Assembly: GCA_020226215.1 (NCBI GenBank)
Contig: CM035232.1
Location: 16,590,316-16,654,315 of the forward strand
Reading direction: 5' to 3'
Origin: Sindora glabra
Taxonomy: Eukaryota > Streptophyta > Magnoliopsida > Fabales > Fabaceae
Length of the DNA stretch: 64,000 nt
The notes under the pieces were generated by a model. That model did no database searches. It had not been told where the DNA came from and saw only the letters and a program-made list of their open reading frames with translations. A program made the translations under genes and the position numbers. Below, one piece after another: positions 1 through 13,060 of the stretch. Every line of letters starts with the position of its first letter. Within the stretch, counting starts at the first letter, position 1.

Positions 1-3000
1 GATATCATAAACCTGATCAATCTCTGTGAGAAAAATGTGTATTTTGGCCAGTATAAGAAAAAACTTAAGCTTTACTTGGAATAATTTTTTAGAATTAAAT
101 TGGTTCATTTCAATAGAAATATTGTTAATACATTTGTAAATCAATTTTATTGTTTGAAATTATGTCAAATATAATAATTTGAATTCATTTAAAATTGAAT
201 CCTTTTATTTGAAACATATTGAAAAATGTATAAAAAAACTATCTTTTGATAAATTTTGATGGTATTATAATAAAAAGTTTTAAGATGAGAATAAATTTTT
301 TTAATATAGCATGTGTTTTATGTCATATAAAATAAATTCTATTAAAATTTTTAATAAATTTAATATATTTTAAAATGATACAAATCTAATTAAAATAAAA
401 TGAAATGAAAACTTTAACTTAAACCGAGACATTATTTTTAAAAAATTATTTTAAAATAAAATAAAATAAATTCTCCCAATGTATTCCTATTTTTTTTTAT
501 TAAATATGAGAATAATTTCTATCTAAGACAAAAGCATTAAACACTAAACTTCTTTCAATAAAGGTCTCCTTAAAAATCAAATTCTTTAGGATGATAAAAT
601 GAAATGTTTGTTAGTGGTAAAAACTACAAAGAAAGGCAAATATTTAATTAAAAGCCATGATTTTCTTCCTTTTTTAATAGTAGAAATCATAATTTAATAT
701 TATTATAAAATCCTCCTTAATTAAATACACGCAAATGATACCCTAATTTTTTAATAATAAAAATGGTAATCTATTTAAGCCATTGCGCTATTATTAAGGT
801 GTCGGCACAACATTCCAATTTTAAAAACAGATTAAAAAGTTATTGAAAAAAAAAAACCACCGTCAAATATTATATCTTCATACCGTTTAAGTCTCGCAAA
901 ATATCATAGATCTTTTTTTTTTTTTGGGAGATTAAAATATCATAGATATTTTAATTTTAATCCCAAATTAACGTGCTTTGATACGAACAGCACATCCTCC
1001 GCTGTCGAAATCCATCCATCCCACTTGATCGCCGAGGTTGGGACCCTTATCTCTCCACTGCTTTTCATGCCAATAATAATAATAATAAGGAAATAATCTT
1101 CCATTATAGAACTTATAATTTTTAATTAAAATTTAACTTTTAATAACAATTTTATATTTACCTTTCATTTAAATTTACATTCTCAAATTTTTTGCGTTAG
1201 TATAAGAGATGTAAATCCGTAATCAAGTGATTTCATCAATCTCCTCGGCACTATTTAAACACATCCATTTGCTCTGAGTAACAATCAATTAAAATTTAAA
1301 TAATAACCTAATCTCCATCGTAATATAATTCATACGAACTCTTATATAGTTTTTATTATAATAATACGGATGATTAATTTATTATATGTATATACATAAA
1401 TTGAATTTAGAATATAACAAAAAGTAAAACTTTGAAGATATATAAAATGTCTATCGAAACAAAAGTTGTTAGCAAAGTTTTCATATACTTAAAAATATTT
1501 CAGAAAATAGAAATTAATATTAATAGTTCTAAATCTTAACAAATGGGTATATATACAGTTTTTCTATATACTTAAGATTTTTCTTTTGAATCTGCATGAA
1601 AATCATGATCTAAAATATTGAAAACGTTTTCGAAGGAAGCAGCTGTCCCGACGCAAACTGTGGTGTCAGTTATATATGAACATTCGATCTTACAATAAAA
1701 CTATAAAATTGGAACTATATAACTAAAACCAAACCATAATTTATGTGCCAGCCTGCAGCCTGCAGGCCAGCATTTACTAAATCATGTACATATAAATAAT
1801 ATTATCATTAAATAATCTAATTTTAGTTATAACAAAACAATCACACATTTGTTGTGCGGTCAATTATGTCTTTATCCGTGTGATTTATTCCATTTTTTAT
1901 TTCTCTTAATTTAAAGAAAACCGTATATACTTTTATAAAATTAAAATTCTTTTGCGATGGGTCACACGCCATACTAATTACAGGGTGCTCTGTAGTATTT
2001 TCAACGGACTGCGGTTTTCGTACTTTGAACGTAAATAGTAGGGAAAAATGAAAAATATTTCTTTCAATTCTAAGCTAGTTAAATTTTATCTTCTTTTATT
2101 TTAAAATTTAAGAATTATTTTTTTAAATTTTAATAAAATTTAAATTCAACACTCATTATCATTTTAATTAATAATTTTATCAAATTATATAATTTTTTTA
2201 AATTTTTTTAACAAAAATCATAATATTATACTATATTAGATTATTTTGTCATTTTTTGGTATATAATTTCATAAGTCATTTTTAATATTTAATTAAAACT
2301 TTATATATCTAATTTAATTTCTACTAATTATATATTATAAAAATTATTTATGAAAAAATAATAAAATAAACTAACATGTTATAATATTATATCAAAAAAT
2401 TTTATAATTTGATGAAACGTTGAATTAAATTGACGGTGATGATTAATTCTAAATTTTGCCTAATTTAAAAAGATGATTTTCAATTTTTCAAATTATAAAG
2501 TTGTGCGATACACATTTCTTTATTTCTTTGTGGTCATTGCATATTATATACTAACAAAATCAGAGATTTAGTAGGAAATATATTAATTTTAGATGAATTT
2601 TATTTATTAATAAATATAAATTTGAATTTTAAAAATAATTTTTATTAAGAGAGGATAAATTTTATTAATAATTTAATTTCTTGATAATTTTCACTGAATA
2701 TAAAAAAAAATTACATATTACGTGGTTTTAGCGTTTGGCACTTGAGTATTTTAAGCAATGTAGCCGACTGTCAAGTTGGTGGCGTCATCATCCCTTTGGT
2801 TGAAATCGTCCGAGGCAAGTGCCCGCGGATTATAACGCGTGGCCATATCGTTTTATAATATGATATGATATGATATGATAAGATTAAGTAATGTATTATT
2901 ACTGCGGGGGAAGAGTCCCGTTTATCAATTAGGAGAAGACCATTATTAGGGGCGAAATTAACCTGTTTTTGTCGTTGTAATTGACAATACCATGGGATGC

Positions 3001-4394
3001 TATTTCTAATCTAATCTTCTAGATCAACTCTGACATTTCCTTTTGTTGTTTTTCGATCACAATTATAATACGAAGAAATTACTTTAACATTATCGCATTC
3101 TATCCCTGTTGAGTGTTAAATAAATCGTAATCTGTAAATTTTAAAATTAAATTTATTTTTAAATGTAAATAATATAAATTAATTTATTATGAATTCCATT
3201 TGTTATAGGTTAATCATATCCATAAAATTTGCAAATTTGCAATCAAAACATATGAATTAGTCTGATTTATCATAAATTTTAATAAATTTAAATTTCTTAT
3301 AATCAAATTTATTTTAAACATAAATAATATAAATTGATTCGTCACAAATTCAATCCTTCATGTGTCGATCTGTATCCACACAAACAAGTTGAGATGCCAC
3401 TTTATAATTTTGCCACTATTTTTCTATTGTTGAAGTAAGAATTTTTATTTAGTTATCATTAAATAGGTGTTATAATGATATCGTGTTATTATTATTACAT
3501 TTTAAAAGGTATAAGTTCTATGTAAAAAAATATTGATTTACCGTTAGCAAAGAAATGAAGAATCTTTGAAGATTGAAATTACTAGCATTTTAATGAATTA
3601 TAGTCACGGGTTCAATGGTAAATATAAGTTAAACATCGTACAATAAAGAATTACATAATTTTAAAAAAATTAATACCAATCATATATTTTCTCTTTTTAT
3701 TAAAAAATATTTATTTATCATATATATTATTCCTCTATTCTTTTTTTATTTGTCATATTTTGTAAAAAAAATTTGTTCATTTGTATCTATCATTTTAGAA
3801 TTTTAATAAAATATTAAATATTTTTTTAAAATTAATCATTTTTATTAATAAATATTTTATTATTCTACACTATTAATTAACCTGAATTTATTTTTTATAT
3901 TTCTCTTTCTATTTTTAATTATATTAAATTTAATGCATAAAAAATAATTTTATAAAACTTACTAAAAAATAAATAAATTAAATTATTTTTTAATATGCAT
4001 AAAATTAATTAATAGCTATAGAAACGGAGTAAAATTTTGCTTTAATCTGCATGTAATCACCGAAGGAATCAATCCAAAGACCGGAACTCTATAAATTCTT
4101 ATTATTGGTACATTGCGTGTCTGCCACCACTAAAGTTTGAGAAAAATTTAAAGAAAATTAATTGAAAATTTAATTATTTCATTGACTGTCTTCAATGTGT
4201 ACTACACAATTGCGTATTAAGAGATCTTTTTGGAAGAAGAAAAAAAAATGAATAACCACAGGCAATAGACAATGTTAATTATTCGGAGAAATCCAAAGTC
4301 ACACGCATGGCAGCCAAAATATTATCATCGAATCTTCTTCGCCAGAAACTAATCTCCGTTGGTTACGTTGGTTAAAGTCTGGCATGCAAGTTAA
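1..4394. other. AT-rich intergenic DNA, no gene seen
   Basis: No reading frame of useful length and no recognisable protein signature on either strand. The sequence is mostly A/T runs. Small islands of more balanced composition lie at about 960-1070, 1620-1770 (including a GCCTGCAGGC palindrome) and 2730-3000. A 22-codon frame at 4307-4375 begins MAAKILSSNLLRQK, which looks like a short organelle-targeting start, but no continuing exon follows, so I do not call it a gene. Confidence 0.6.
2861..2880. repeat. (TGATA)4 microsatellite
   Basis: Four perfect TGATA units in a row, just after a GC-richer patch. A simple repeat with no evident function. Confidence 0.85.
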
Positions 4395-4955
4395 ATACTT
4401 ATTTGACAAATAGCTTTTTAACTGATTTAATTAAAACTAATTAATTAATTAACTAATAAATTAATTTTGATATTTGATAATCAATTAGTTTGAGCAATTG
4501 ATTGTTTTTGACAAATCATTTTAAAAATATTAGTGATACTAGTGTTTTCAATTAACTATTTTAGAAATTATTTGTAAAAAAATTAAATTATCCCTAATTA
4601 ATTTTAATATTTTTAAATTTATCCTTCCTAAAAAACTTAAAATATTCATATTAATTTCTTAAAAGAAAATTTAATAACTATAAAAATTATATTGATTTAA
4701 TTTAAAAGAAATATTTAATATATAATAAATTAAAATTTAATCTACAAAATAATAATATATTATTTATGAAAATTTTAATTTATTAAATAATATTTATTTT
4801 AAAATATTAAAATATTATTAAAATAAAAAATTTGAAATAATTCATAAAATATAATTTATATTTTATTTATTAATTTATATAAATAAATAAATATTTAATT
4901 TTATTAAATATTTTCATTCAAACAATTAATTATTAATATAATTAATCAATCGTCA
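4395..4955. repeat. AT-rich non-autonomous transposon-like repeat
   Basis: A block of almost pure A/T bounded by more mixed sequence. The left edge carries a TTTGACAAATAG-like motif and the body is rich in TTAATTAATTAA. It resembles in composition and motif order the longer blocks near 10.9-11.5, 12.4-13.05 and 27.6-28.8 kb. No coding capacity. Family and exact ends are not resolved. A hAT-like MITE is a guess from the look of the ends. Confidence 0.3.
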
Positions 4956-5184
4956 TTCAGAACCTGAGTCTTGATTGGCATAGCTGTTGATATGAAATAT
5001 CGCATCAGGTGAATCAGGGGAAGGTGGATGTATAGAAGCTTTGTACTGACGTTATTAGTAGTTTTGCATCCATTATCGATCTAATAAATCAGTGAAGTGA
5101 ATTATGTTGTGAAAATTTTATTTTAATAATATTTGATATTTTTTAGAAATTTTATATTTTCTATTTAAAATATGATCTTTAATA

Positions 5185-5263
<79 letters not shown>

Positions 5264-8200
5264 ATTTAATTATTTTTATTTTTAAAAAAAAAATCAGTGA
5301 GCTGCCTTATGCCATCAACTTTGTTTTGGCTTTAAGTTTTTCATATGTAATTTTTAGTTATATTTTAAAATAGTTTTATATCCTTTAGTAATGCAAAATG
5401 GACCGAACCATGTAAGGAAAATGACAAATAAGATGGACGGACGAAACACGATTAAATCAAACACTTAAATTTCAGATTTTTCAATAGAGAATTGATTGGT
5501 CCTGCATCGCTTTTCTACCCATGAATTGATTATAACCTTTTTGTTTTTATAGTGATTATAATTTTGAGTGCATATTTACATTCGATCTGTATACACGTTC
5601 AATTTAAATTCAACATATACATTTGATAAAATTAATTCTATCTGATGTTTGAACATATCACAATGAAAAATTAAAAAATAAAATACTTTTATATTATTTG
5701 AGCGGAATGCTTCTAAAGTCTAGTAAATACGGGATTAAAAATTTAAACAATATTTTGAAAATGATAACGAATAGAAAATTCATTAAATTATGATTTAATT
5801 GATTCAATCAATATTGTTATCATGATAAAAAGTATTACAAAATAAAAAAATTATAAAATTGTATAAACGATATATAAATGTAAAGTAAAACTCTCCATGA
5901 GCAAATTTTTTTATTTGTTATAAATAATACCTGAAAAATATGCATAAAGTAGAAAAAAGAAAAATTTTAGCATATTGATGATTGAGGCATGTTTATCACT
6001 TTATTAAAATAATTCGTATCATTTGTGGAAAATGTTGACGATACTTTCAACATGTGCTTAGTTCTCGGCATGCCTCCAAAATAAAATAATCGTAATTACA
6101 TTGTATATCCGTACAATTCCTACATCGAATTAAAGACAAAATTTCACGTATCTTCACTTTTATCTCTCTATTCAAATAATATAAAATATTTATACACTCA
6201 TTTTTTAATATACAAATGATTAGTTTAATGATTCATGGTTTTGAAGAAAAAATATTCCTTTTAAACATTTATTGTTAATTAATGATATTTTTAAATTCTC
6301 TTTGAGTAATATCTTATAATTTTACATTAAGTACATTGCATATGTTACAATTTTACTTTTACCAATACAATTAAATGTCATTTGCCATGTACAATTTTGT
6401 GAATGAGTTAATTTTATAAAGATGTACTTTAATACAATATTCGTGGCATAATTGAAGAAATTTAATCTAAAAAGATAAATTTTATTACTTAATTTGCTAG
6501 AATTGAATATCAAATTCAAGCACAAATTATTTGATCAACTCAACAATATGATTATTTAATTACGACTATCAATAACTACACCAAATTGAGATATAACTTA
6601 AACTGATCTCTTATACTTCTGTTTTTTTTTTTAATAAAAATGCAAATTTTAGAACTTAAATATAAAAAAAAACATAATTTTAAATCAGTCAATAAAATAT
6701 ATAATAAAAATATTAAATTGATAAAATATAATGTGTTTTTCACAAGGTATGGCTTTTATTTTTTAAAATTAATCAATTATAATATAACATGTGTATTCAC
6801 AAGATATAATTGCATTGGTAAAAATATCTATACAAAAAAATAAAATTATTGATACGAAGGGGCAAAATTATCTATATAAAATTAAATAAAACGATGAAAT
6901 TATAATTTTATATAATTTAAGAATCATTTTACCAATACCTTTTAAAAGCTGAATTGTTAATTTTATATTTTATTTATTTTGGGATCAAACCAAATTCTTG
7001 TTAAGTTTGAATCAAATTGAACTTCAAGCTCTACAAATTATTGTCATTACCAATTCAAATTAAAATATTATCATTCATCAAGCACAAACAACTCTCCATT
7101 TTCGTTGTGCTATGTTCAATAATTACTGATTTCAATTTAACTCAATAATACTCCTACTATTAGTTTTAGAAAATGTTTACTAATTATTGATAGGCTTGTA
7201 TAAACCAACAAGTTAGGCTAGCTTAGTTTTTAAAAAAATTATGTCAGTACCTAACTATACCAAATTGTAGGCCCACTATAGGTTAATGTGCTAAATCAAG
7301 TTAATTTATTTTTATATAGATTAAGTTTATTTTAGGTAAAATCTAACTTAATTTAACTTATTTTCACTCTAATACACTCTAACAAAAAGTTATGGCTCTA
7401 AAAATTAAGTACAAAAAGAAAGTTTACATTGAGAGGAGTTGTCGAAGCATGAAATTAAAAAAATATTCATAATTTGAAATTGATAAAAAAAAATTGGAGA
7501 GAGATTATTAAAATAAAAAAAAAAGTAAACTTTTAAAGACTAGCTGCTCACGAGAGTAAAAATAAGAAAATTACTCTCTACTACAATGACTTTGGCATAG
7601 GAAGAGATATATAATAGGGGTGAACTTCTAAGCTATAAGAATTATTCATGATGTGTTTGTCTTCGAGGGTTTTTATTTTTATGAATTTTATGGAAAAAAA
7701 TCTTATAAAATATTCATAATTTTTATATGATTTCACAATTTTTTATACGATATAATTTTCAAGAATATAATTATTTATATAAAATTTCATAATTTTACTT
7801 GTAAATCTTACAGTTATGACAATTTTTCTTCTTTCTATCAAGGCATAATAGACTGTACTATATAATAAAAGCTATATAAAACTTAATACTATGTATCGGT
7901 TTACTTACTTAGCTATCACACTAATTCGATGTCACACAAATGTTGAGAAATATTACGTGAACTATTTTCCGAAACTAATGTCTTAACTATTAATGTTGTA
8001 ATTCTCAAAACTGATTCCACATTATGCTATCATGATCAGAGTGATTAAATCATGATCACAATCATAATATATATCAGTAAATAGGAATGGCAATATATCA
8101 CGGATCCAAATTCAACTAGATCCAAACATAAATATATTAAGGAAAGTACAATTATAAATTATATCTCTTTTATTATTTATATTTATTTTTATTTTCCATA

Positions 8201-9840
8201 TTATCCATATTAATTTTAAGGTAGATATAAGTTGTATTATTCCCATTGATAATAACTATACTTGATAATTATGAATTATATTTATTTTTTTATTTATATT
8301 CATTCTTATTTTAACTTATTGATATTATTTATAATAGCTTTAGAGTAAATGTAGATTATGTTAGGTCAACTTATAAATAATTATTTATCAATTTGTATTA
8401 TAATAAGATATTTTTATATTATATAAACTAATATGATAAAATAAAATAATATTATTTTAAAATATATTTATAATACAATGTAAATTTAAGTATTTTTAAT
8501 ATTATTTATCTTAAATAAACTATTATAATTTTTTTATATATATGATAATATTAATTTTTATATAATAATATATTAAATATGTTATTCAAATAGGTTTAGT
8601 ATAATACTTAAAAGAGATTTAAAACTTATAAAATACTTATAAGAGATAAACTTGTATATTATTTAAATTAATATTAATAGGTACCCAAAAAGAATCTAAG
8701 ATTTATTGGATATCTAATAAGTAAACCTAAACCTAAATCATAGAGTGTACTCAATAATTACACTCTATTAAACAACTAACACGAAAACTATTGTTCTCGT
8801 TTCCACTACTTTTTCATCCTCCTTTTTCTCCGTGAATCCACAGCCCATGCCAAAATTAATTTAAGGCAATGAAAATTTTTTGTGAATTAATGTTATCTTA
8901 AATCATAAAAATTAAAACTTCTAATAAAATTTATATTATATTATATTATGTTAAGAATAAACTTCTGGTGTAAACCTTAGAGTCGTAGAAACAGCAAAGG
9001 ATGATGAGAAAAATAGGAGAGATTTTAAGTTACATATTAGGTAGTAGGTACGTGGTTTCTGTGCAGACTACCAATAGATTATGAGATAAATATAAAGAAG
9101 GATTATTAAAAACATTTATTTAAATTCTTATTAGCAGCAAATACGTAAATTACATGCCCATTAACTAATTAAGAATCTTGAAAAAATAGTATCAGTAGTA
9201 AGAATGATTTTCTGTTACATTTTTAATGGTGAGTAGATATAAATGTGATTTGAAGCTAATGCAAAAAGGTACAAATAAGTAAGGTAGCCTATTATAGCTT
9301 ACGGCTTAATTTATTATAACTTAATTAATTCTAATATATTTATCCAAATAAATTAAACTAAAGTTAATAAATAGGTCTATTAAAATAAATATTCTTATAT
9401 TTGACTCATAGGCCTATCATGCTAGTCTATTTAATTATTAATAAATTTATATACTTATAAATTATAAATAATATATATAGATATATTATACATGTATATA
9501 TATAGGTCTAACTAGATTATTGAATTACTTTGAATTTTAAGATTACTTTAGTTTATAAGCAAATTTAAAAACTTATTTATATAAATAAATTTTTAAATAA
9601 ACTAATAAATCAAGTGAAGTTTCTTTAATAAATTAAATCGAGCTTGAATTTAAGCCCTTTAAGTTATTAGGCTACCCCTTTTACACCCTTATGCACACAT
9701 ATAGCCTTATTTGTTGATTGAAAAAGAAAAAGAAAAGTAAAAACTATAGATGTTAAATATAACCATATCAAAGTTAAAATGGGTAATATACATTTTTTTC
9801 CCTAAAGCGATGTAACAAAATTGGAGAGGATGATAATAGA
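4956..9840. other. AT-rich intergenic DNA, no gene seen
   Basis: The few reading frames of 60-70 codons (for example 6322-6525 minus and 6640-6843 plus) are low-complexity K/N/I/F/Y translations of A/T-rich DNA and show no domain. Stretches near 8080-8750 and 9280-9680 look like old insertion sequences but could not be delimited. Confidence 0.55.
5187..5260. repeat. (TA)37 microsatellite
   Basis: An uninterrupted TA dinucleotide run of 74 bp, likely polymorphic in length between individuals. Confidence 0.97.
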
Positions 9841-9849
9841 AAAAATAAC

Positions 9850-10860
9850 GGGTTAAAAGTATGTTTGGTACATATTATGAAATAGAAATTCTTATACTTT
9901 AAAAATGGTCATTTCATCAAAAGGTGAAATTTTATTCCATAACAAAAGTGATGGAATAATTCATTTTCTCATTTTTGAGTTAAATTTTTGATAATATTGT
10001 CTTTATTAGATTTTTAAATTTTCAAAGTTATTCTTTTTTTATATAATGATATAATTGAAGCCTTACACATTTTTGAAAATTTTATTACTTTTATTATAAG
10101 TATGAAAATATTGCAAACTAACAAAATATTTTAAACTTCTTATCAAATATAATATATTTAATTTTTTTAACAATATACAATATTAATTAATATAAAGCAA
10201 ACATTAAGTGATCTATATTTTCTTTTAACAATGTATAATTTTTTAACAATATTACAATTATAATATAAATAAATATAACTTACCCATTAATATTTTTTTA
10301 ATTGAATATAATATAATATAATATAATCTTAAATTAGATTCATTTTAAATATTTTATATATATTAATTAATTTAACTTAAATTATCTATGTATTTAAACA
10401 TAAAAAATTATAAATAAATAAAAATAACATTATTATTTTCAGATAAAAACTTATTATTTTCACATAAAGGCTGCGTTTGGCAAACGACGGTTTTTGATCA
10501 AACAGCTGTTTGATAAAAAACGCTCACCTTCGCAGCGTTTCGAAAATCGCTGTTTTACACGAGTCAAACAGCCATTTTTTGATCAAACGGAGCAAATGCC
10601 AACGGATCCGTCATTTGCCAAACGCACTCAAAATGTACTTATTTTTATAATTTATTTTATTTTTAATTTAAAAGTATTATTGTCATTTATAAGTTTTCTT
10701 CTATTCTATTCTATTAAAATTTTTGTCATATCAAATATAAAAATAGAATCAAATATGCATTCTATTACTTACCATACTAAATATAATTATGGAATAGTCA
10801 TTTATTCTATTCCATTCTTACTTCATTCCCCTTTCCCTTTTCCAATTCTATTCTAATCCA
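9850..10860. mobile_element. Candidate non-autonomous DNA transposon
   Basis: The left part reads ATGTTTGGTACATATT followed by repeated 'GAAATAG...GGTCATTTCATC...GATGGAATAATTCATT'. The right part carries the complementary theme, 'GGAATAGTCATTTATTCTATTCCATTC'-like, ending near 10860. Such GGAATAG/CTATTCC ends typify small plant DNA transposons. A GC-richer MITE at 10469-10629 appears nested in it. The 120-codon frame at 10494-10856 runs across both and is not a gene. Exact ends and target duplication are unresolved. Confidence 0.35.
10469..10629. mobile_element. MITE with GGCTGCGTTTGGCAAA-type inverted ends
   Basis: The left end GGCTGCGTTTGGCAAACGAC is matched in inverted form by the right end GTCATTTGCCAAACGCACTC. 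The interior (about 160 bp total) is markedly GC-richer than its surroundings and contains shorter palindromes around TTTGATCAAACAGCTGTTTGAT. GG(N)TGCGTTTGG ends are common in small plant MITEs. No clear target-site duplication was found, so superfamily assignment is open. Confidence 0.6.
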
Positions 10861-10939
10861 TTCGATCCAATTAAATGTATTGTAAAAGTTCCTAGCTACT
10901 TTTTGATGACAAATGAATAAGATATGAGTTCTATTTTAT

Positions 10940-11515
10940 GCAAAAGATAAATTAGTTTTTAAATTTTTAATCTTGTCAATATCAGTTCATAAATTTTTAA
11001 TTTGATCAATAAGTTATAAAATAATATTTAAAAATATTTTATACATTAGTTTGTAAAAAAATAAGCTTTAATTTAATAAATTACCTTAAATAACTTGTAA
11101 CTTATAAATGAATAACATTTTAAATTTTTTTAAATTTATAACTCATGTCCTTAATAAATAATTATATTCATATGTTAAATAATAAATATATAATTTCATA
11201 AAATATAGTTAATTATATTTTAAATAATTATATTTCTATTATAAATAATAATTATATAAAAAAATTATATAAATAAATATATAATATCATAAAATATAAT
11301 TAATTAAATTTTAAATATTTTATATTATTTTAAACATCTTAATCCTGTTAAGATAATTTAATTTTTAAATAAATATAAATTAATTTAATTTATATATATT
11401 TATATTAATGTATCTTTGCATATTATTTTATATTTTTAAATAATTTAATAGTTAATTTTATAAAATATTTTTATATAATCAATTAATTTATTAATTATTA
11501 GTTACTTGCCAAAAT
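10940..11515. repeat. AT-rich repeat family, copy 2
   Basis: Closely resembles the block at 12390-13060. Shared order: AAATATATAA-TTTCATAAAATATA-ATTAATTA, then TAATTTAATTTTTAAATAAA, a TATTAATAT-TCTTT-CATATTATTTTATA stretch, then AATTTTATAAAATATTTT and a TTATTAATTA-AGTTACTT end. Divergent and non-coding, consistent with an old non-autonomous DNA transposon. Confidence 0.5.
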
Positions 11516-11519
11516 AGTA

Positions 11520-12389
11520 CCACAATCTTCAATTAAATATATTAGAGACAACTTGTTACCCATAAAATTGAAAGCATAACTAAGCCCCGTAAATTAGACG
11601 TTACAAACATTAAATTGCATAAAACCCATTATATCAGTCTATTTTATCCCACTGGCTGTTGGATTTCTTGTCATCAAGCTCTTGAGGGAATGGGAGGAAA
11701 GGAAGAGAAACAAGAGAGAAGGAAAAGTTATGAGATATTGTTCCTATTGTTTTGTTTGGTGCTTATTAACAGGGAGGAGGAAGAGATTGTAAGTATAGAA
11801 CTTTTATTATTAATTATATTATATTCATTGAAATTGAAAAAATTTTAAAGAGTTCATAAATAATCAAATAATAAGAACAGTCATAACTTAATATTTCTTC
11901 CCTTTTCTCTTCCGTCCCTCTTCTAACTTCCAACGTATCATATGCCACTGGCATAACCATTTGCAAGTCATTAAAAACTAATAATCTTCATATTAAACAT
12001 CAAATTAAAATGATAATAATTCATTAAATGTACATATAACTGCATTATCTAATCAAACGGCTAAAACTTTTAAATTATCTAAATAATTCATTTACTGATA
12101 AACGGTCGTTGGTTTTTTTTTTTAATATAAAATATCTCAAAAAAACGGCTAAGACATGATTACACTAATAGAACCGACTAATTCAATCAAACAAAATATA
12201 TGATATCATTTATTGAACCTGTTTAGACGATTGATTTTAAAAACACCGCATTTAGATTAAATGCGTTGTTCACAACATCAATAAACTACTCTGGAATCAA
12301 AGAAACACTACAATTGACTACCATAATTAAGGCTCCAATTTGCCTGTTTTTGTAAGAGGGTAATATTATAAGGAGTTTTATCTTATAAA
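11520..12389. other. Intergenic DNA, no gene seen
   Basis: A 77-codon frame at 11615-11848 (plus strand) has a short purine-rich EEKQERRK segment but no recognisable domain, splice context or promoter. I see no supportable gene here. Confidence 0.5.
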
Positions 12390-13060
12390 ATATCGAGTAT
12401 TTTTATTATTGAGTTTTGATTTCATTTCATAAAATAAATAAGTTAATTTATAACTTATACACCTAATTAATTAGTTATAAATTAATTTCTAAAAGTATTT
12501 TTCGTACTAACTTATAAGTTACTTTTATAATCTTTAATTTAATAAACTACTCAAAGTAGCTTATAACTTATAATTTATTATTTTTTAAATTATTTCCAAA
12601 TCTATCCTTATTCTTTTTTTAATTTACAATTCATATCTTTTGTAATATAAATTTAAGTAATTTTAAAAATATATATTTAATTATATTTTAAGTAATTATA
12701 ATTTTATAATAAATATTAAAATAAAAATTATATAAGTAAATAAATATATAAGTTTATAAAATATAATTAATTAAATATTAAAAATTATACTTTTATTTTA
12801 AATTTTTTAATTACATTAATATAATTTAATTTTTAAATAAATATAAATTATTTTAATTTCTATTAATATGTCTTTTTATATCATTTTATAATTTCAGCTA
12901 GTTCAACAGCTAATTTTATAAAATATTTTAACTAACTTATTAATTACCAAGTAACTTATCAACTATCAGTTAACTTATCAATTACTAAGTAGCTTACTAA
13001 GTAACTTATGAGTTATCAACTAATTTATTAGTTGGTTATACGAAATAGAGCCTTTATTTA
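12390..13060. repeat. AT-rich repeat family, copy 3
   Basis: Second well-preserved member of the family at 10940-11515. Its margins carry many copies of AAGTTACTT/AAGTAGCTTA/AACTTATAA motifs in both orientations, giving extended imperfect inverted ends. The right margin ends near CGAAATAGAGCC. No coding capacity. Confidence 0.5.

Noticed and set aside
4307..4375. Short frame beginning MAAKILSSNLLRQK
   Set aside because: Only 22 codons, no convincing downstream exon or splice partner; resemblance to a targeting peptide is easily produced by chance.
10494..10856. 120-codon frame on the plus strand
   Set aside because: It runs across a MITE and the end of a transposon-like block; its second half is low-complexity I/F/Y/L from A/T-rich DNA, with no domain.
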